56,509 nt of DNA. Source: Lentisphaerota bacterium (GTDB lineage: Bacteria > Verrucomicrobiota > Kiritimatiellia > JAAZAB01). This document shows, piece by piece, positions 8,407 through 16,902 of this stretch. The position numbers and the translations under genes are program-made. The notes under the pieces were generated by a model. The model did no database searches. It was given only the letters and a program-made list of their open reading frames with translations, and was not told the origin of the DNA. Position 1 is the stretch's first letter, and the number at the start of each line of letters is the position of its first letter. The DNA lies in the NCBI GenBank assembly GCA_016188985.1, contig JACPGM010000050.1, forward strand, positions 1-56,509, given 5' to 3'.

Positions 8407-8665
8407 ATATCATTGCAATGATTGTGTCCATTTTTGCGCTGGGCCAGGCGGCGAAAGCGGAGGCGTACCTGAAAGGTACGTGCCGCTTTCGCCAACGCCG
8501 CCCGGCACAAAAATGGACCCAACCCGCTTGGGCGCAACCTCTTTTGCCGTTGCGCCGTGTTCCACGCGAAGGGAAATACCTTTCAGGTATTCCACCTTCG
8601 CGTGCGCCTTGCGCAATCGGCAAAATAGGTCGCGTCATTGCCATGATATTTACGAATCTGAGCAC
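8391..8665. mobile_element. MITE-like palindromic element, copy 1
   Basis: This 275-bp element is bounded by 20-bp inverted repeats: GTGCTCAGGTTCGTAAATAT at the left and the complement of GTGCTCAGATTCGTAAATAT at the right. Internally it folds into strong stems: GGCGAAAGCGG against CCGCTTTCGCC around the palindrome GTACCTGAAAGGTAC, and CGCGAAGG against CCTTCGCG around ATACCTTTCAGGTAT. It encodes no transposase. A second, highly similar copy is at 18623-18898. In the first stem the A8454-T8489 pair is replaced by C18687-G18722 in copy 2, a compensatory change. No unambiguous target duplication was seen. Confidence 0.85.
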
Positions 8666-8780
8666 TAGGTAGCGCGGGGTTTGTAATAGACGTAACAGAT
8701 CAGGTCGTCAAGAAATGGAGCTACGAAACACGCTAAAGGCGCGAAAATGGGAATGGAAATTGCATTCAAATTTCGCGTAT

Positions 8781-8861
8781 TTTCCGCCAGAGGCGGATCT
8801 GCCTCAGGCATGACGCGCATTTCGTAGTTTCCACCTGCGGCGGATCCGCTAACGGCGGAAA
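8781..8861. repeat. Pair of dispersed CCGCC-GGATCCGCC palindromes
   Basis: Two related units, at 8781-8812 and 8829-8861, read TTTCCGCCAGAGGCGGATC and TTTCCACCTGCGGCGGATC, followed by partner arms rich in GGCGGAAA. They belong to the same family as the units at 1115-1146, 1297-1330 and 23692-23795. They end 19 nt before the aroK start and may form part of its leader. The rest of 8666-8880 shows no gene. Confidence 0.65.
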
Positions 8862-8880
8862 TTGTTTTCTCAGATAGCTG

Positions 8881-9417
8881 ATGCACAATCGCAATATCGT
8901 TCTGGCTGGTTTCATGGGTGCCGGCAAGACCGCCGTGGGCCGGGCCCTGGCGCAGCGGTTAAGCCGCACTTTCCTGGATATGGATGCCGAACTGGAAGCG
9001 CGCGCCGGCAAGCCGATCTCGCTGATATTCGCCGAAGATGGCGAAGCCGCTTTCCGCCGTATGGAACGCGAACTGGTGGTCGAATGTTCTTGTCGCGCCA
9101 ACCTGGTCATTGCCGCCGGCGGCGGCGTCGTGCTCAATCCCGATAACGTCCGCGATTTCAGTGCCACCGGCTATGTAATTTGCCTTAAAGCCGCGCCGGA
9201 AGAGATTCTGCGCCGCGTAGCCGGATCGAAAGAGCGCCCTTTGCTGGAACAGGGCGATAAGGCCGAACGTATCCGCGCCTTGCTGAAGTCTCGGCAGAAA
9301 TTATACGATGCGCTTCCCTATCAGGTGGACACAACCGGGAAAAGCGTCGCTCAGGTTGTGGCCGAGGTGCTGACCAGGATTTGTTGCCGTGGAGTTGTTA
9401 ATCCAACGGGAAGCTGA
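8881..9417 (+). CDS. aroK: Shikimate kinase
   Basis: AroK phosphorylates the 3-hydroxyl of shikimate with ATP, the step after AroE. The 178-residue protein has the Walker A loop GFMGAGKT at 10-17, the shikimate/Mg-binding DMDAELE near 33-39, AAGGG for substrate binding near 78-82, and the LID-region sequence KERPLL. Length and order are typical. The ATG at 8881 gives the standard short N-terminus before the P-loop. The gene's 3' end overlaps queG by 29 nt in another frame, so the two are probably cotranslated. It lies 5 kb from aroE with an island in between, which suggests that the shikimate genes were once closer together. Confidence 0.94.
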   Translation: MHNRNIVLAGFMGAGKTAVGRALAQRLSRTFLDMDAELEARAGKPISLIFAEDGEAAFRRMERELVVECSCRANLVIAAGGGVVLNPDNVRDFSATGYVICLKAAPEEILRRVAGSKERPLLEQGDKAERIRALLKSRQKLYDALPYQVDTTGKSVAQVVAEVLTRICCRGVVNPTGS

Positions 9418-10333
9418 GCGTCTTGGTTTTGCCGCTTGCGGCATCGTTACGCTCGGTCCCGCAAGGACGTTCGACCGCTTCCAGAATTGGCTTGAGCTGG
9501 GCTATGCCGCCGGCATGGCTTACCTGCAACGCCGCGTCGAATTGCGTTCCCATCCCATGTTGGTCGCGCCGGAGGCGCGAGCAGCCATTGTCGTCGCCGC
9601 GCGCTATCCCGCCACGGTTCCGCTTCAGCCTTTTTCTAATTACGCGGTAGGGAAAGATTACCACGCGGTCTTGCGCGCAAGGTTGAAGCAACTGGCCGCA
9701 GCCATCAAAGCTAATTGCCCGGTTAAATTCTGGTCGCGTATCTGTGTAGATTCGGCGCCGGTATTGGAACGCGAATGGGCCGTGCGCGCGGGCCTGGGCT
9801 GGATCGGCCGGCAGGGCAGCCTGGTGAATGCGGAGTGGGGGACGACCCTTTTTCTGGGCGAGCTGTTGGTCAATCTGGAGTTGAAGCCCACGGTTGCGTC
9901 GGGCCGTCCAAACAAATGCGGCGCTTGCCGGAAATGCGTTGAAGCGTGTCCCACCGGGGCCATTCAGCCGGATGGTCTGGTGGATGCGCGCCGCTGCATT
10001 TCTTACCTGACCATCGAGCACGAGGGAGAAATTCCGGAAGCATTGCGCGGGCGGCTGGGCGGCTCGCTTTTTGGCTGCGACCGCTGCACCGTTGTATGCC
10101 CTTACAACCCGGCGGGCGATGCGGCGATCCTGCCCGAATTCAAGGCGGCTGCTCGGCCCATGCCCACGGCCGAGCAATGCCTGGAGTTAAGCGTCTCCGA
10201 CTTCCGGCAAAAATTCCGCGACACGGCAATTTATCGCTCCGGCCTCGCGCGCCTTCAACGCAACGCCATCATTGCTCTGGCGAAAAGCAAACGATTGCGC
10301 TCTGCCTTGAGCGCCTGCAGCGGACACGAATAA
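9389..10333 (+). CDS. queG: Epoxyqueuosine reductase
   Basis: QueG reduces epoxyqueuosine to queuosine in the wobble position of GUN-anticodon tRNAs, using cobalamin and two [4Fe-4S] clusters. The 314-residue product starts at a GTG (9389) inside the end of aroK and has the N-terminal DUF1730-type region. VDSAPVLEREWAVRAGLGWIG at about 120-140 carries the conserved Asp of the active site. The ferredoxin-like cysteines follow: CGACRKCVEACP (177, 180, 183, 187), Cys203, and CDRCTVVCP (230, 233, 237). Together these give eight cluster ligands. The C-terminal region is shorter than in forms that carry HEAT repeats. No other queuosine gene is in the window. Confidence 0.92.
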   Translation: MELLIQREAERLGFAACGIVTLGPARTFDRFQNWLELGYAAGMAYLQRRVELRSHPMLVAPEARAAIVVAARYPATVPLQPFSNYAVGKDYHAVLRARLKQLAAAIKANCPVKFWSRICVDSAPVLEREWAVRAGLGWIGRQGSLVNAEWGTTLFLGELLVNLELKPTVASGRPNKCGACRKCVEACPTGAIQPDGLVDARRCISYLTIEHEGEIPEALRGRLGGSLFGCDRCTVVCPYNPAGDAAILPEFKAAARPMPTAEQCLELSVSDFRQKFRDTAIYRSGLARLQRNAIIALAKSKRLRSALSACSGHE

Positions 10334-10363
10334 GCTGCAGCGCATGGATCGGCTTGATCTTCC

Positions 10364-10792
10364 TCAATTCAGAGGGTTACTCCATCGAATGCCATGGAAA
10401 CGGGAGAAATCTGAATCCGTGGAGATCAGTTCGCAACCATGTTCTACGGCCAGCGCAGCCAAGTGTGCGTCCGTGACAAGGTTTGCCACGGCCTGCCCCT
10501 CAAGCAGCATTTTCCGGAAAACGGTCCAGTGACGTTCGGTCGGATGGACAATCCGAGTGCAGGGTTGATCCAGCCAACTTTGCACACGGGAGATTGCCTG
10601 ATCAAGAGATAGAGGGTGTTCAAACACGCGCGGGTTAGTACCGATGCGGATGAAAGCGCCAAGGACGATCCCGGAAAGGCACACGGGCGAATTCTTGGAC
10701 AACTGAGCATCCCACCATGAACGCGCCGCCACATGGTGAGGACTGAGTTGGTCTTCGGCGTACAGAAGGATGTTGGCATCCACCAAGATCAC
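10364..10792 (-). CDS. vapC: VapC-type PIN-domain ribonuclease toxin
   Basis: The 142-residue PIN protein begins MILVDANILLYA with the first catalytic Asp at residue 5. VTDAHLAALAVEHG carries Asp108, and STDSDFSRF carries Asp126 and Asp128. The usual second acidic residue (Glu in most PIN toxins) is not obvious: the segment reads VLGAFIRIGTNPRVF, which resembles a known VapC subgroup with VLLAFLRI-TNPRVF at this place. VapC toxins cleave specific RNAs, often tRNA, and are neutralised by VapB. The start codon is GTG and overlaps the antitoxin stop as GTGA. The stop lies 30 nt from the convergent end of queG. Confidence 0.88.
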   Translation of the reverse strand: MILVDANILLYAEDQLSPHHVAARSWWDAQLSKNSPVCLSGIVLGAFIRIGTNPRVFEHPLSLDQAISRVQSWLDQPCTRIVHPTERHWTVFRKMLLEGQAVANLVTDAHLAALAVEHGCELISTDSDFSRFHGIRWSNPLN

Positions 10793-11034
10793 CGATGGGC
10801 TTCTCCATCGATTTGTGCGAGTAGCTCCTGGATATTGTCCAAGTTCCTGCCCGCGCGCAGGCCCAGCTTGCGGGAGCGAGTGTGATAAGGACGACTCTTG
10901 GTGGGTTTCTCAACCTTCTGTAAACCGGCGCGGAGTGCCTCATTTACCACGCGCCGGAAGGGCGTGTGTAACCTCTCGGCAACAGATCGCGCTGTGTCGA
11001 GAACGTCATCGTCTATGGTAAGGGTTGTTCTCAT
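10789..11034 (-). CDS. vapB: VapB-type antitoxin
   Basis: This small, 81-residue protein begins MRTTLTIDDDVLDTARSVAE, the pattern of a ribbon-helix-helix antitoxin in which the first strand binds DNA. The C-terminal part (about 45-81, ending NIQELLAQIDGEAHR) is the likely toxin-binding tail. It lies directly upstream of vapC with a 4-nt GTGA overlap, the standard antitoxin-first order. RHH antitoxins usually autorepress with their toxin, and a perfect 7-bp inverted repeat at 11048-11064 just upstream of the start is a plausible operator. Confidence 0.87.
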   Translation of the reverse strand: MRTTLTIDDDVLDTARSVAERLHTPFRRVVNEALRAGLQKVEKPTKSRPYHTRSRKLGLRAGRNLDNIQELLAQIDGEAHR

Positions 11035-11047
11035 GGCGGCATCATAG

Positions 11048-11064
11048 CATCACCACTGGTGATG
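11048..11064. promoter_or_regulatory. Probable vapBC operator palindrome
   Basis: CATCACC-ACT-GGTGATG is a perfect inverted repeat with 7-bp arms. Its near edge is 14 nt upstream of the vapB start codon. Ribbon-helix-helix antitoxins bind such short palindromes. The assignment rests on position and symmetry only. Confidence 0.5.
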
Positions 11065-11615
11065 TCAATGTATCAACCTTCTTGACGTTAATTCTGGATT
11101 TTGCTGGAAAAGTCGGCGGACGACACGGAGGTCGTCTCTCCACTCGTGGCCACGCTAAGAGCGTGGCAAGCGCGTTCATCCCGCGCCGCGCAGGATGGCG
11201 AGCCATTGGTGAAGTCGAGCAGTTTTTTCTCCAGAAAATAGAGGGTCGGGCCTTCGCCGTGCCAAAGTGGCTGCGGCTACGCCGGCGGGTTCCACCCCGA
11301 CCGTCGGAGCTCAATTTTTTCACAGCTTCTAAGGCAACTGATTGGCAGTCAGGCACACCAACAGATATTGGTGAGATAATTGACGCTTATCTTCCTCAAC
11401 CTCCAGGTGTTCCTGAAGGTGCCTCATTATATGGAATTCACTATTTCCGTAAAATTGCTGATGTAAACTATACAAAAGATCGTACGTTATCGCGCGGGCC
11501 GGCCCCGCGCCGCTGGACCACGAGCAAAGGCAATACCCGCAAGGAAATTTAGGGGATGGTCACGATGGCATTCTGACTTTTTTCATGATGGGCGTGAAAA
11601 TAGTCGAAGATCTGC
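11065..11615. other. Repeat and possible gene-fragment region
   Basis: About 550 nt without a supported gene. The first half (to about 11310) is GC-rich repeat sequence with stems such as GCCACGCTAAGAGCGTGGC at 11149-11168. From about 11310 to 11495 the composition becomes clearly more A/T-rich, and a + frame reads protein-like sequence (IGEIIDAYLPQPPGVPEG, then YGIHYFRKIADVNY) before returning to GC-rich sequence. This may be a short fragment of a foreign gene. I do not recognise the family. Confidence 0.4.
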
Positions 11616-11643
11616 TTGACGCTCCGGCCAGGGCGTGTATGAT
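11616..11643 (+). promoter_or_regulatory. Sigma70-like promoter pointing into the 3' end of a minus-strand gene
   Basis: TTGACG at 11616-11621 and TATGAT at 11638-11643 are separated by 16 bp, a close match to the bacterial consensus. Transcription would run rightwards into the antisense of the gene ending at 11685, and no + strand gene follows. It could make an antisense RNA, be a relic of a lost gene, or be fortuitous. Confidence 0.4.
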
Positions 11644-11684
11644 GCCGGCAGAAGAAATCCCGGGCGGCAATAATCCGGCAAAAG

Positions 11685-14165
11685 TCAATAGTGCGCTTCG
11701 AGCGTCCGGCAATCCAGCGGCAGATCCAGCCATTCGCCGCCGGAGGCTCGCCGGGGCCTGCCGTTCACGACAACTTTCCGCGGCAGGTTTTTGCCGGGAA
11801 GTCTCAGCCGCAGGCGGATGCCCTCGGGCGGCGTCCGGAAGGCGAAATCGAAAAGACCGCGGATGACCGTCTTATCCGAATCAGCCTTGAGCGCGAAGCT
11901 GACCTTGCCGAAGCGCGTGGGCAGATCGCGGATTTCCACGGTCTGTCCCTTTGCCAGCCAGGCGCGGGGACAGGCCTCGGCCAGCAGCAGGATGTTCTCC
12001 TGCTCGCGCGCCAGCATGTCGCGGATGAGCCACAGCACGGTAGCCTGTCCGGGCTGGCACCAGGCCACGCCGTCCCGGGATTCCACGAGCGAGCGGAGGT
12101 CCACGTGCTGGCCGCCGTTGGACATTTGGCTGTAGAAGGCCTCCAGGAATTCCGGCAGCTCGTCGCGGTCGCGCGCCACGAAGGCGTGGGCCAGCCAGCC
12201 GATTTCGTAAGTCATGCGGTGGCGCCACAAATACGTCCGGCCGTTGCGGGTCAGGTTTTGCTCCTCGAAACACCGGCGGGAGGGAATGTCCTTGGCTTTC
12301 GGGATGTCCGGCCGGGCCGGCCGGCCGGCATCAATGAAGGCGAGGATCTGATCAATGAGTTCATGCCGGGCCGGGATGACGCCCGCCCAGGCCAGGTTGA
12401 GCGGACCGCAGGAAATATAGGTCCAGTCCATTTTATTGTAGTCCAGCATTTCCGTGCACATCGGCACGAAGGGGATTGTCGCCTTGCCCTTCAGTGGGAT
12501 CGGCGGCGCCAGGTCGCGGCTGCGGGTGACGGCGGTGATGAGATCCTGCCGGTAGGCCTCCAACTCCTTGCCGTAACGCGCCGCCTGCGGATGTTTCAGG
12601 CTTTCCAGGCACCGGACGATGGCGTTGAAGCCGCGCCAAGTATGGGCGTCGGACCAGAACATGTGGCCGAATCCCCAGTCGAAGGCATTGGCGGCCGGCA
12701 TCAGGCCGTAGGAAAGGACCTTCTGCCCCTTGGCGTCCTTGAGACATGTGCGCCGGCGCTGTTCGATGATCCATTCGCAGGCAAGGAGCAATTTGTCCAG
12801 ATGGCTCTTGAACCAGTCCCAGTCGCCGGTAAGGTGCGCGTGCTGGACGATTCCCCATAAAATCCAGCCGTGGTAGAACGTCCAGAGAATGGCTATGTGA
12901 CCCTCGATGTTTCCGAGGAAACCGGGATGCGCGCTGAAACCCTCGCTGGCGGCCACCGGCTTGTCGCCGAACAGGTTAAGGGCGGAGGCGGGGATCGGTC
13001 CCTGGTGTTCCAGGAACGTGTCAAAAATGCGGCGGCTCCAGGCGTGCTGTCCGCGCAGGTCCAGGCTGTAAGCGCCGATGGCGGCGTGCGAGCTCCAGAG
13101 ATGCTCGTAGTTGTTCGGGCTGGTTTTCATGATCCAGGGGCCGGTGCGCGGTCGCCGGCCGGTGGCAATCATGGCCTGGTAAAAATAAGCGTCGAACGAA
13201 TCGTTGACGATCGTTTCCGGCGTGCGGATCTGCCCGGCGCTTGCATACACGCCCGCCCAGTAGCGCCGGACGGCGAAGAGCGCCTGGTCGAACGGAACGG
13301 CCATTTCCCGGAGCAATGCGCCGGCGTCCATGTAGAAGAAGGGGATCAGGATACGGACGGAACGCGACGCATGCGGCGGCACTTCGACCTGGAAGATCAG
13401 GCTGTCCTTGTCCGTGCCGTACTCCGACAGTTTCGCGTCGGCGCTCTTGACTTGTTTCTCTGTCAGCTTGTCCTGGAACGTGACGCTCCCGCCCAATTCG
13501 GCCAGAATGGCCAGGCGGGCCTTGCCGATCTCGTTGACGATCATGGGGGCCTGCCAGGCGATGGGACAGAACCGGCGTGGGGTGCCGGGCAGCCACTCGA
13601 TGGTATAGCCGAGGCTCACGTGGGGTTCGTGCAGATGGCAGGCGCATTGGGCTTGGATCGGGGCGTCCGTTGGGTTGGCGGCCGTCCAGCGCACCTCGGT
13701 GAGCAGAGGCTCGTTGCCGGTTTCCGCGGTGGCGCCGCCGACCAGGCGGGAGAACATCGTGGCGCACCAATCGAGTCCGCCGTGCTTCAGGCGGGTGTTC
13801 ACGATCGGCATGCGGCCCTCCATCAGTTCCTGCTGAATTTCGCCGGCGGTGTTGTTCGGACGGTCCGGCAGGTGCCAGGTGTCGCCAAACGAGAATTCCA
13901 GTTGAAGACCGTCGGGCTCGTAGCCCGCGAATTCCACGGCATGGCCGGCCGGGAACACCCAATGCCGCCAGAAGGGATGGAAACGGCGGATATGCGCGGA
14001 AAAAATCAGGCTGGCGTTCCAGAGCACGGCGGGATTTCTCGGGCAGCCCGGGACGCCCAGGAAGGTTACCGGCTGCAGCATCTTGTTCCACCAGCCCTGG
14101 GCGTCGGCGAAGGATGGCTCCCGGCCGGGAGCAAGGGCGGGGGTATGACGCTTTGGTGTTGCCAT
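11685..14165 (-). CDS. Six-hairpin glycosidase-like protein
   Basis: This is an 826-residue protein of unassigned family. The first 270 or so residues look like a beta-sandwich (many short hydrophobic strands, e.g. LQLEFSFGDTWHLPDRPNN). Residues about 300-700 are helix-rich, with Trp/Tyr-rich motifs (NNYEHLWSSHAAIGAYSLD, HIAILWTFYHGWILW, WGFGHMFWSDAHTWRGFNAI) that resemble (alpha/alpha)6 barrels of glycoside hydrolases. The last 110 residues form a second beta-rich domain, as in GH78 or GH95 proteins. No N-terminal signal peptide is seen, which suggests a cytoplasmic enzyme acting on oligosaccharides. It starts 26 nt after the AGE-family epimerase gene and is probably in the same operon. Catalytic residues cannot be assigned with confidence. 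Confidence 0.65.
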   Translation of the reverse strand: MATPKRHTPALAPGREPSFADAQGWWNKMLQPVTFLGVPGCPRNPAVLWNASLIFSAHIRRFHPFWRHWVFPAGHAVEFAGYEPDGLQLEFSFGDTWHLPDRPNNTAGEIQQELMEGRMPIVNTRLKHGGLDWCATMFSRLVGGATAETGNEPLLTEVRWTAANPTDAPIQAQCACHLHEPHVSLGYTIEWLPGTPRRFCPIAWQAPMIVNEIGKARLAILAELGGSVTFQDKLTEKQVKSADAKLSEYGTDKDSLIFQVEVPPHASRSVRILIPFFYMDAGALLREMAVPFDQALFAVRRYWAGVYASAGQIRTPETIVNDSFDAYFYQAMIATGRRPRTGPWIMKTSPNNYEHLWSSHAAIGAYSLDLRGQHAWSRRIFDTFLEHQGPIPASALNLFGDKPVAASEGFSAHPGFLGNIEGHIAILWTFYHGWILWGIVQHAHLTGDWDWFKSHLDKLLLACEWIIEQRRRTCLKDAKGQKVLSYGLMPAANAFDWGFGHMFWSDAHTWRGFNAIVRCLESLKHPQAARYGKELEAYRQDLITAVTRSRDLAPPIPLKGKATIPFVPMCTEMLDYNKMDWTYISCGPLNLAWAGVIPARHELIDQILAFIDAGRPARPDIPKAKDIPSRRCFEEQNLTRNGRTYLWRHRMTYEIGWLAHAFVARDRDELPEFLEAFYSQMSNGGQHVDLRSLVESRDGVAWCQPGQATVLWLIRDMLAREQENILLLAEACPRAWLAKGQTVEIRDLPTRFGKVSFALKADSDKTVIRGLFDFAFRTPPEGIRLRLRLPGKNLPRKVVVNGRPRRASGGEWLDLPLDCRTLEAHY

Positions 14166-14191
14166 GTTTTTAGCGCCGGTCTAAACCAACT

Positions 14192-15403
14192 TTATTCCTT
14201 GCAGGGCGCACAAGCTTGTAGATTTTCTTTGTTTTTTACCTGCTCAAGCAGCTTCCAGCAATACAATTGCATGCGGGGCAGATGGAAGGGGCCCTTCCAC
14301 ATATTGCCTTTCAGAGTGCAGGAGAGCGTCCCGTCCCGATGCAGGTACCCGAACCACTCGCCATTCTTTTTATCCGGGAAATGCGCGTAAGCCCATTGGT
14401 GAATTTTCGCATGCCACTGCTCATATTTTTTCCGGCCCGTCAGAAAATGAGCCAGCAGGGTGGCGTTAATGGCTTCATTATGCGGCCACCATAATTTCAT
14501 ATCATGTTCATATTGCTCGCAGGGCAGGTTGCGGCAGTCGCGGAAATAAAGAATGCCGCCGTATTTAGGATCCCAGCCCCAGGCCAGCGACCAGTCCAGA
14601 ATTTTCAGGGCCAGAGCCAGCAGCGGCTTGGCGTTACGATAGCGCGCCTCCTCCATGACAAACCAGGCGGTTTCGATGGCGTGGCCGGGATTGATGAGGC
14701 GCCCCATGGGTTCATCCAGAAATTCACCGTTCGGCCCGACCGCTTCCAGCAGGGCTTTAAACTTGGGCTTGAGGAAATGGCGTTCAATCTGATCAAGGGC
14801 CTCATCAATCACTGCCCGGTAAAGCGGCTGGTCGCCCAGCCGCCGCAGCATCTGGGTCGTCGCCAGAAGGATCATCGGCATAGCGAGGGATTTAAGCCGG
14901 CGGGTTTGAGGAATTATCTTCGGTTCAAGGAGGCCGCGCGTGCGATGATAATGCAGAAGCAGGCGGTAAAGATCCTCGGCCCGCGATTTGTATCTGGCAT
15001 CGCCGCTGGCCAGGGCATATTCCGCCAGGGCGATAATGCCGAACGACTCGGAAAAAAGATAACGCCGCTTGCGCAGCGGTTTTCCCTGCCGCGTGACCGA
15101 ATAAAACATGCGGCCGTCCCTGTCAAAACAATATCTGGTGAGAAAGTCCATGCCGTGTCTGGCCCAAGCCAGCCAGTCCGGACGTTTTTCCGCAACATTG
15201 TAAAGCCGGGCATAGAGCCAGGTGGAGCGGCCCATGACCCAGACCGGCTTGTCGGTGCCGACCACGGAGCCATCCGCGTCCAGGATGTTGAAAAATCCCC
15301 CGTATTGGCGGTCGGGCGCATGTTTTTGCCAGAAGGGCATCGTATCATTCAGCAAGCCGTCCCGATAAATTTTCAGATATTTATCAATTTTTTTCGGTTG
15401 CAT
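14192..15403 (-). CDS. N-acylglucosamine 2-epimerase (AGE) family protein
   Basis: The 403-residue protein matches the AGE superfamily in length and (alpha/alpha)6-barrel motifs. Both catalytic histidines are present: His241 in LINPGHAIETAWF and His374 in KGPFHLPRMQL. Other family motifs are WVMGRSTWLYARLY, YLFSESFGIIALAEY and WWPHNEAINATLL. Members interconvert N-acetylglucosamine and N-acetylmannosamine, mannose and glucose, or cellobiose forms; the substrate cannot be read from the sequence. It precedes the six-hairpin protein by 26 nt on the minus strand, which suggests a small sugar-catabolic operon. No signal peptide is seen. Confidence 0.88.
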   Translation of the reverse strand: MQPKKIDKYLKIYRDGLLNDTMPFWQKHAPDRQYGGFFNILDADGSVVGTDKPVWVMGRSTWLYARLYNVAEKRPDWLAWARHGMDFLTRYCFDRDGRMFYSVTRQGKPLRKRRYLFSESFGIIALAEYALASGDARYKSRAEDLYRLLLHYHRTRGLLEPKIIPQTRRLKSLAMPMILLATTQMLRRLGDQPLYRAVIDEALDQIERHFLKPKFKALLEAVGPNGEFLDEPMGRLINPGHAIETAWFVMEEARYRNAKPLLALALKILDWSLAWGWDPKYGGILYFRDCRNLPCEQYEHDMKLWWPHNEAINATLLAHFLTGRKKYEQWHAKIHQWAYAHFPDKKNGEWFGYLHRDGTLSCTLKGNMWKGPFHLPRMQLYCWKLLEQVKNKENLQACAPCKE

Positions 15404-15495
15404 GGGGTAACCTGTCAGTTATTGGGGGGCAACCACAAGTATACCACTGAAGTGGAGATGTCTCGACTTCGCTCGACATGACACGCAGACACGGT

Positions 15496-15520
15496 CATTC
15501 CGAGCGTTAGCGAGGAATCT
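15496..15520. repeat. Short dispersed repeat upstream of the epimerase gene
   Basis: CATTCCGAGCGTTAGCGAGG followed by AATCT is a phrase found as a scattered intergenic repeat in many environmental genomes. Here it lies between the icd stop and the epimerase start, next to a TCGACTTCGCTCGACATGA motif at 15462-15480. No gene is seen in 15404-15612. Confidence 0.45.
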
Positions 15521-15612
15521 CGGCGGTGTTGGCTAAGCCTCGCAGCCGGCACAGCCGTATTCATACTTCCCCCCCTATAACTGACCCATTACTGCATGGG
15601 TAGCGATGGCGC

Positions 15613-16782
15613 TCACATCCGGCTGATGATTTCGTCGGCGAATTCCGAGCATTTCAGCAAGGTGGCGTTTTCCAGCAGCCGGTGAAAATCGTAGGTCACT
15701 CTCCGGCGCCGGATGGCTTCGCTGATGCCGCGGATGATCCGGACCGAGGCTTCCGGCCAGCCGAGGTAACGGAACATCATCTCGCCGGAAAGAATCAGCG
15801 AGAGCGGATTAACCTTGTCCTGGCCGGCATACTTGGGCGCCGTGCCGTGCGTAGCCTCAAAGAGCGCATGCCCGGTCTGAAAATTGATGTTCGCTCCAGG
15901 CGCAATGCCGACTCCGCCCACTTGCGCCGCCAGGGCGTCGGAAATGTAATCGCCGTTCAAATTGAGCGTGGCGATGACATCGAACTCTTCCGGCCGGGTC
16001 AGAGCCTGCTGGAAGAAAATGTCGGCAATTGTGTCTTTAACCAGGATGCGGTCGCCGTATTCTCTGGCGACCTCGTAACCCCAGGCCAGGAAAGCGCCTT
16101 CGGTGAACTTCTGGATATTGCCCTTATGCACCAGCGTCACGCTGCGGCGCTTGTTACGCAGGGCGTATTCGATGGCGGCATGCACCAGGCGCTTGCTGCC
16201 GGTCTCGCTGACGGGCTTAAGGCCCAGACCGGAATCCGGCCGGATATTCCAGTCGAACTCCTTTTTCAGGAAAGCCAGAAGTTTCTTGGCCTGGGGACTG
16301 AGAGCCTGGATTTCCAATCCGGCATAGACGTCTTCCGTGTTTTCGCGGAACACGACCATATCCACCTTGCCCGGTTCCTTGACCGGGCTGGGCACGCCCT
16401 CGAACCAGCGCACCGGCCGCAGGCAGACATAAAGGTCCAGCATCTGGCGCAAGGCAACATTCAAACTGCGATGCCCGCCGCCCACGGGAGTTGTGAGCGG
16501 TCCTTTAATGCCCACCAGGTATTGTTGGAAAGCCGCCAGGGTTTCCTTGGGCAGGGGGTTGCCGGTTTGGCGGACGGCCTTTTCGCCACCCAGAACTTCG
16601 CGCCAGCATACTTTGCGCCGCGCGCCATAAGCCTGGGCGACGGCGGCATCAAACACCCGCACCGCCGCGCGCCAGATGTCCGGGCCGATGCCATCACCCT
16701 CGATGAATGGAATGATCGGATGTTCCGGCGTCACGCACGCCTGCGTCTCGGATGAATAGACGATTGGTTTGCCTGTTACCAT
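15613..16782 (-). CDS. icd: Isocitrate dehydrogenase (NADP+-type)
   Basis: Icd converts isocitrate to 2-oxoglutarate in the TCA cycle. The 389-residue sequence aligns well by eye with the E. coli-type dimeric enzyme. The isocitrate-binding Ser106, Asn108, Arg112 and Arg122 in [13 protein letters not shown] and CLRPVRW keep the spacing of E. coli Ser113, Asn115, Arg119 and Arg129. [31 protein letters not shown] and [16 protein letters not shown] are also present. The Ser that AceK phosphorylates in enteric bacteria is conserved, but no aceK is in the window. It lies 120 nt downstream of the ROK-like gene on the same strand. The start at 16782 is reasonable but not fixed by a strong ribosome-binding site. 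Confidence 0.94.
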   Translation of the reverse strand: MVTGKPIVYSSETQACVTPEHPIIPFIEGDGIGPDIWRAAVRVFDAAVAQAYGARRKVCWREVLGGEKAVRQTGNPLPKETLAAFQQYLVGIKGPLTTPVGGGHRSLNVALRQMLDLYVCLRPVRWFEGVPSPVKEPGKVDMVVFRENTEDVYAGLEIQALSPQAKKLLAFLKKEFDWNIRPDSGLGLKPVSETGSKRLVHAAIEYALRNKRRSVTLVHKGNIQKFTEGAFLAWGYEVAREYGDRILVKDTIADIFFQQALTRPEEFDVIATLNLNGDYISDALAAQVGGVGIAPGANINFQTGHALFEATHGTAPKYAGQDKVNPLSLILSGEMMFRYLGWPEASVRIIRGISEAIRRRRVTYDFHRLLENATLLKCSEFADEIISRM

Positions 16783-16902
16783 GGTTTCATCTTTCCCGAT
16801 CAGCGCATTTGCGCCGCAGAGCGTTGGTTTGTTGATTCGATAATTCGGTGATTTGTAATCCTGGAATTATTCGTTTTACGAATCAACCAATCATCAAATC
16901 AT

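Noticed and set aside
8357-8672. Open frames of about 100 codons in MITE copy 1, similar to frames in copy 2
   Set aside because: Similarity is explained by the repeat DNA itself; several frames are open on both strands and there are no ribosome-binding sites.
11691-14390. Long plus-strand open frames (389 and 506 codons) opposite the six-hairpin protein gene
   Set aside because: The minus frame spans the whole region with protein-like composition and an operon partner; the plus frames are lower-complexity Gly/Ala/Asp-rich shadows.
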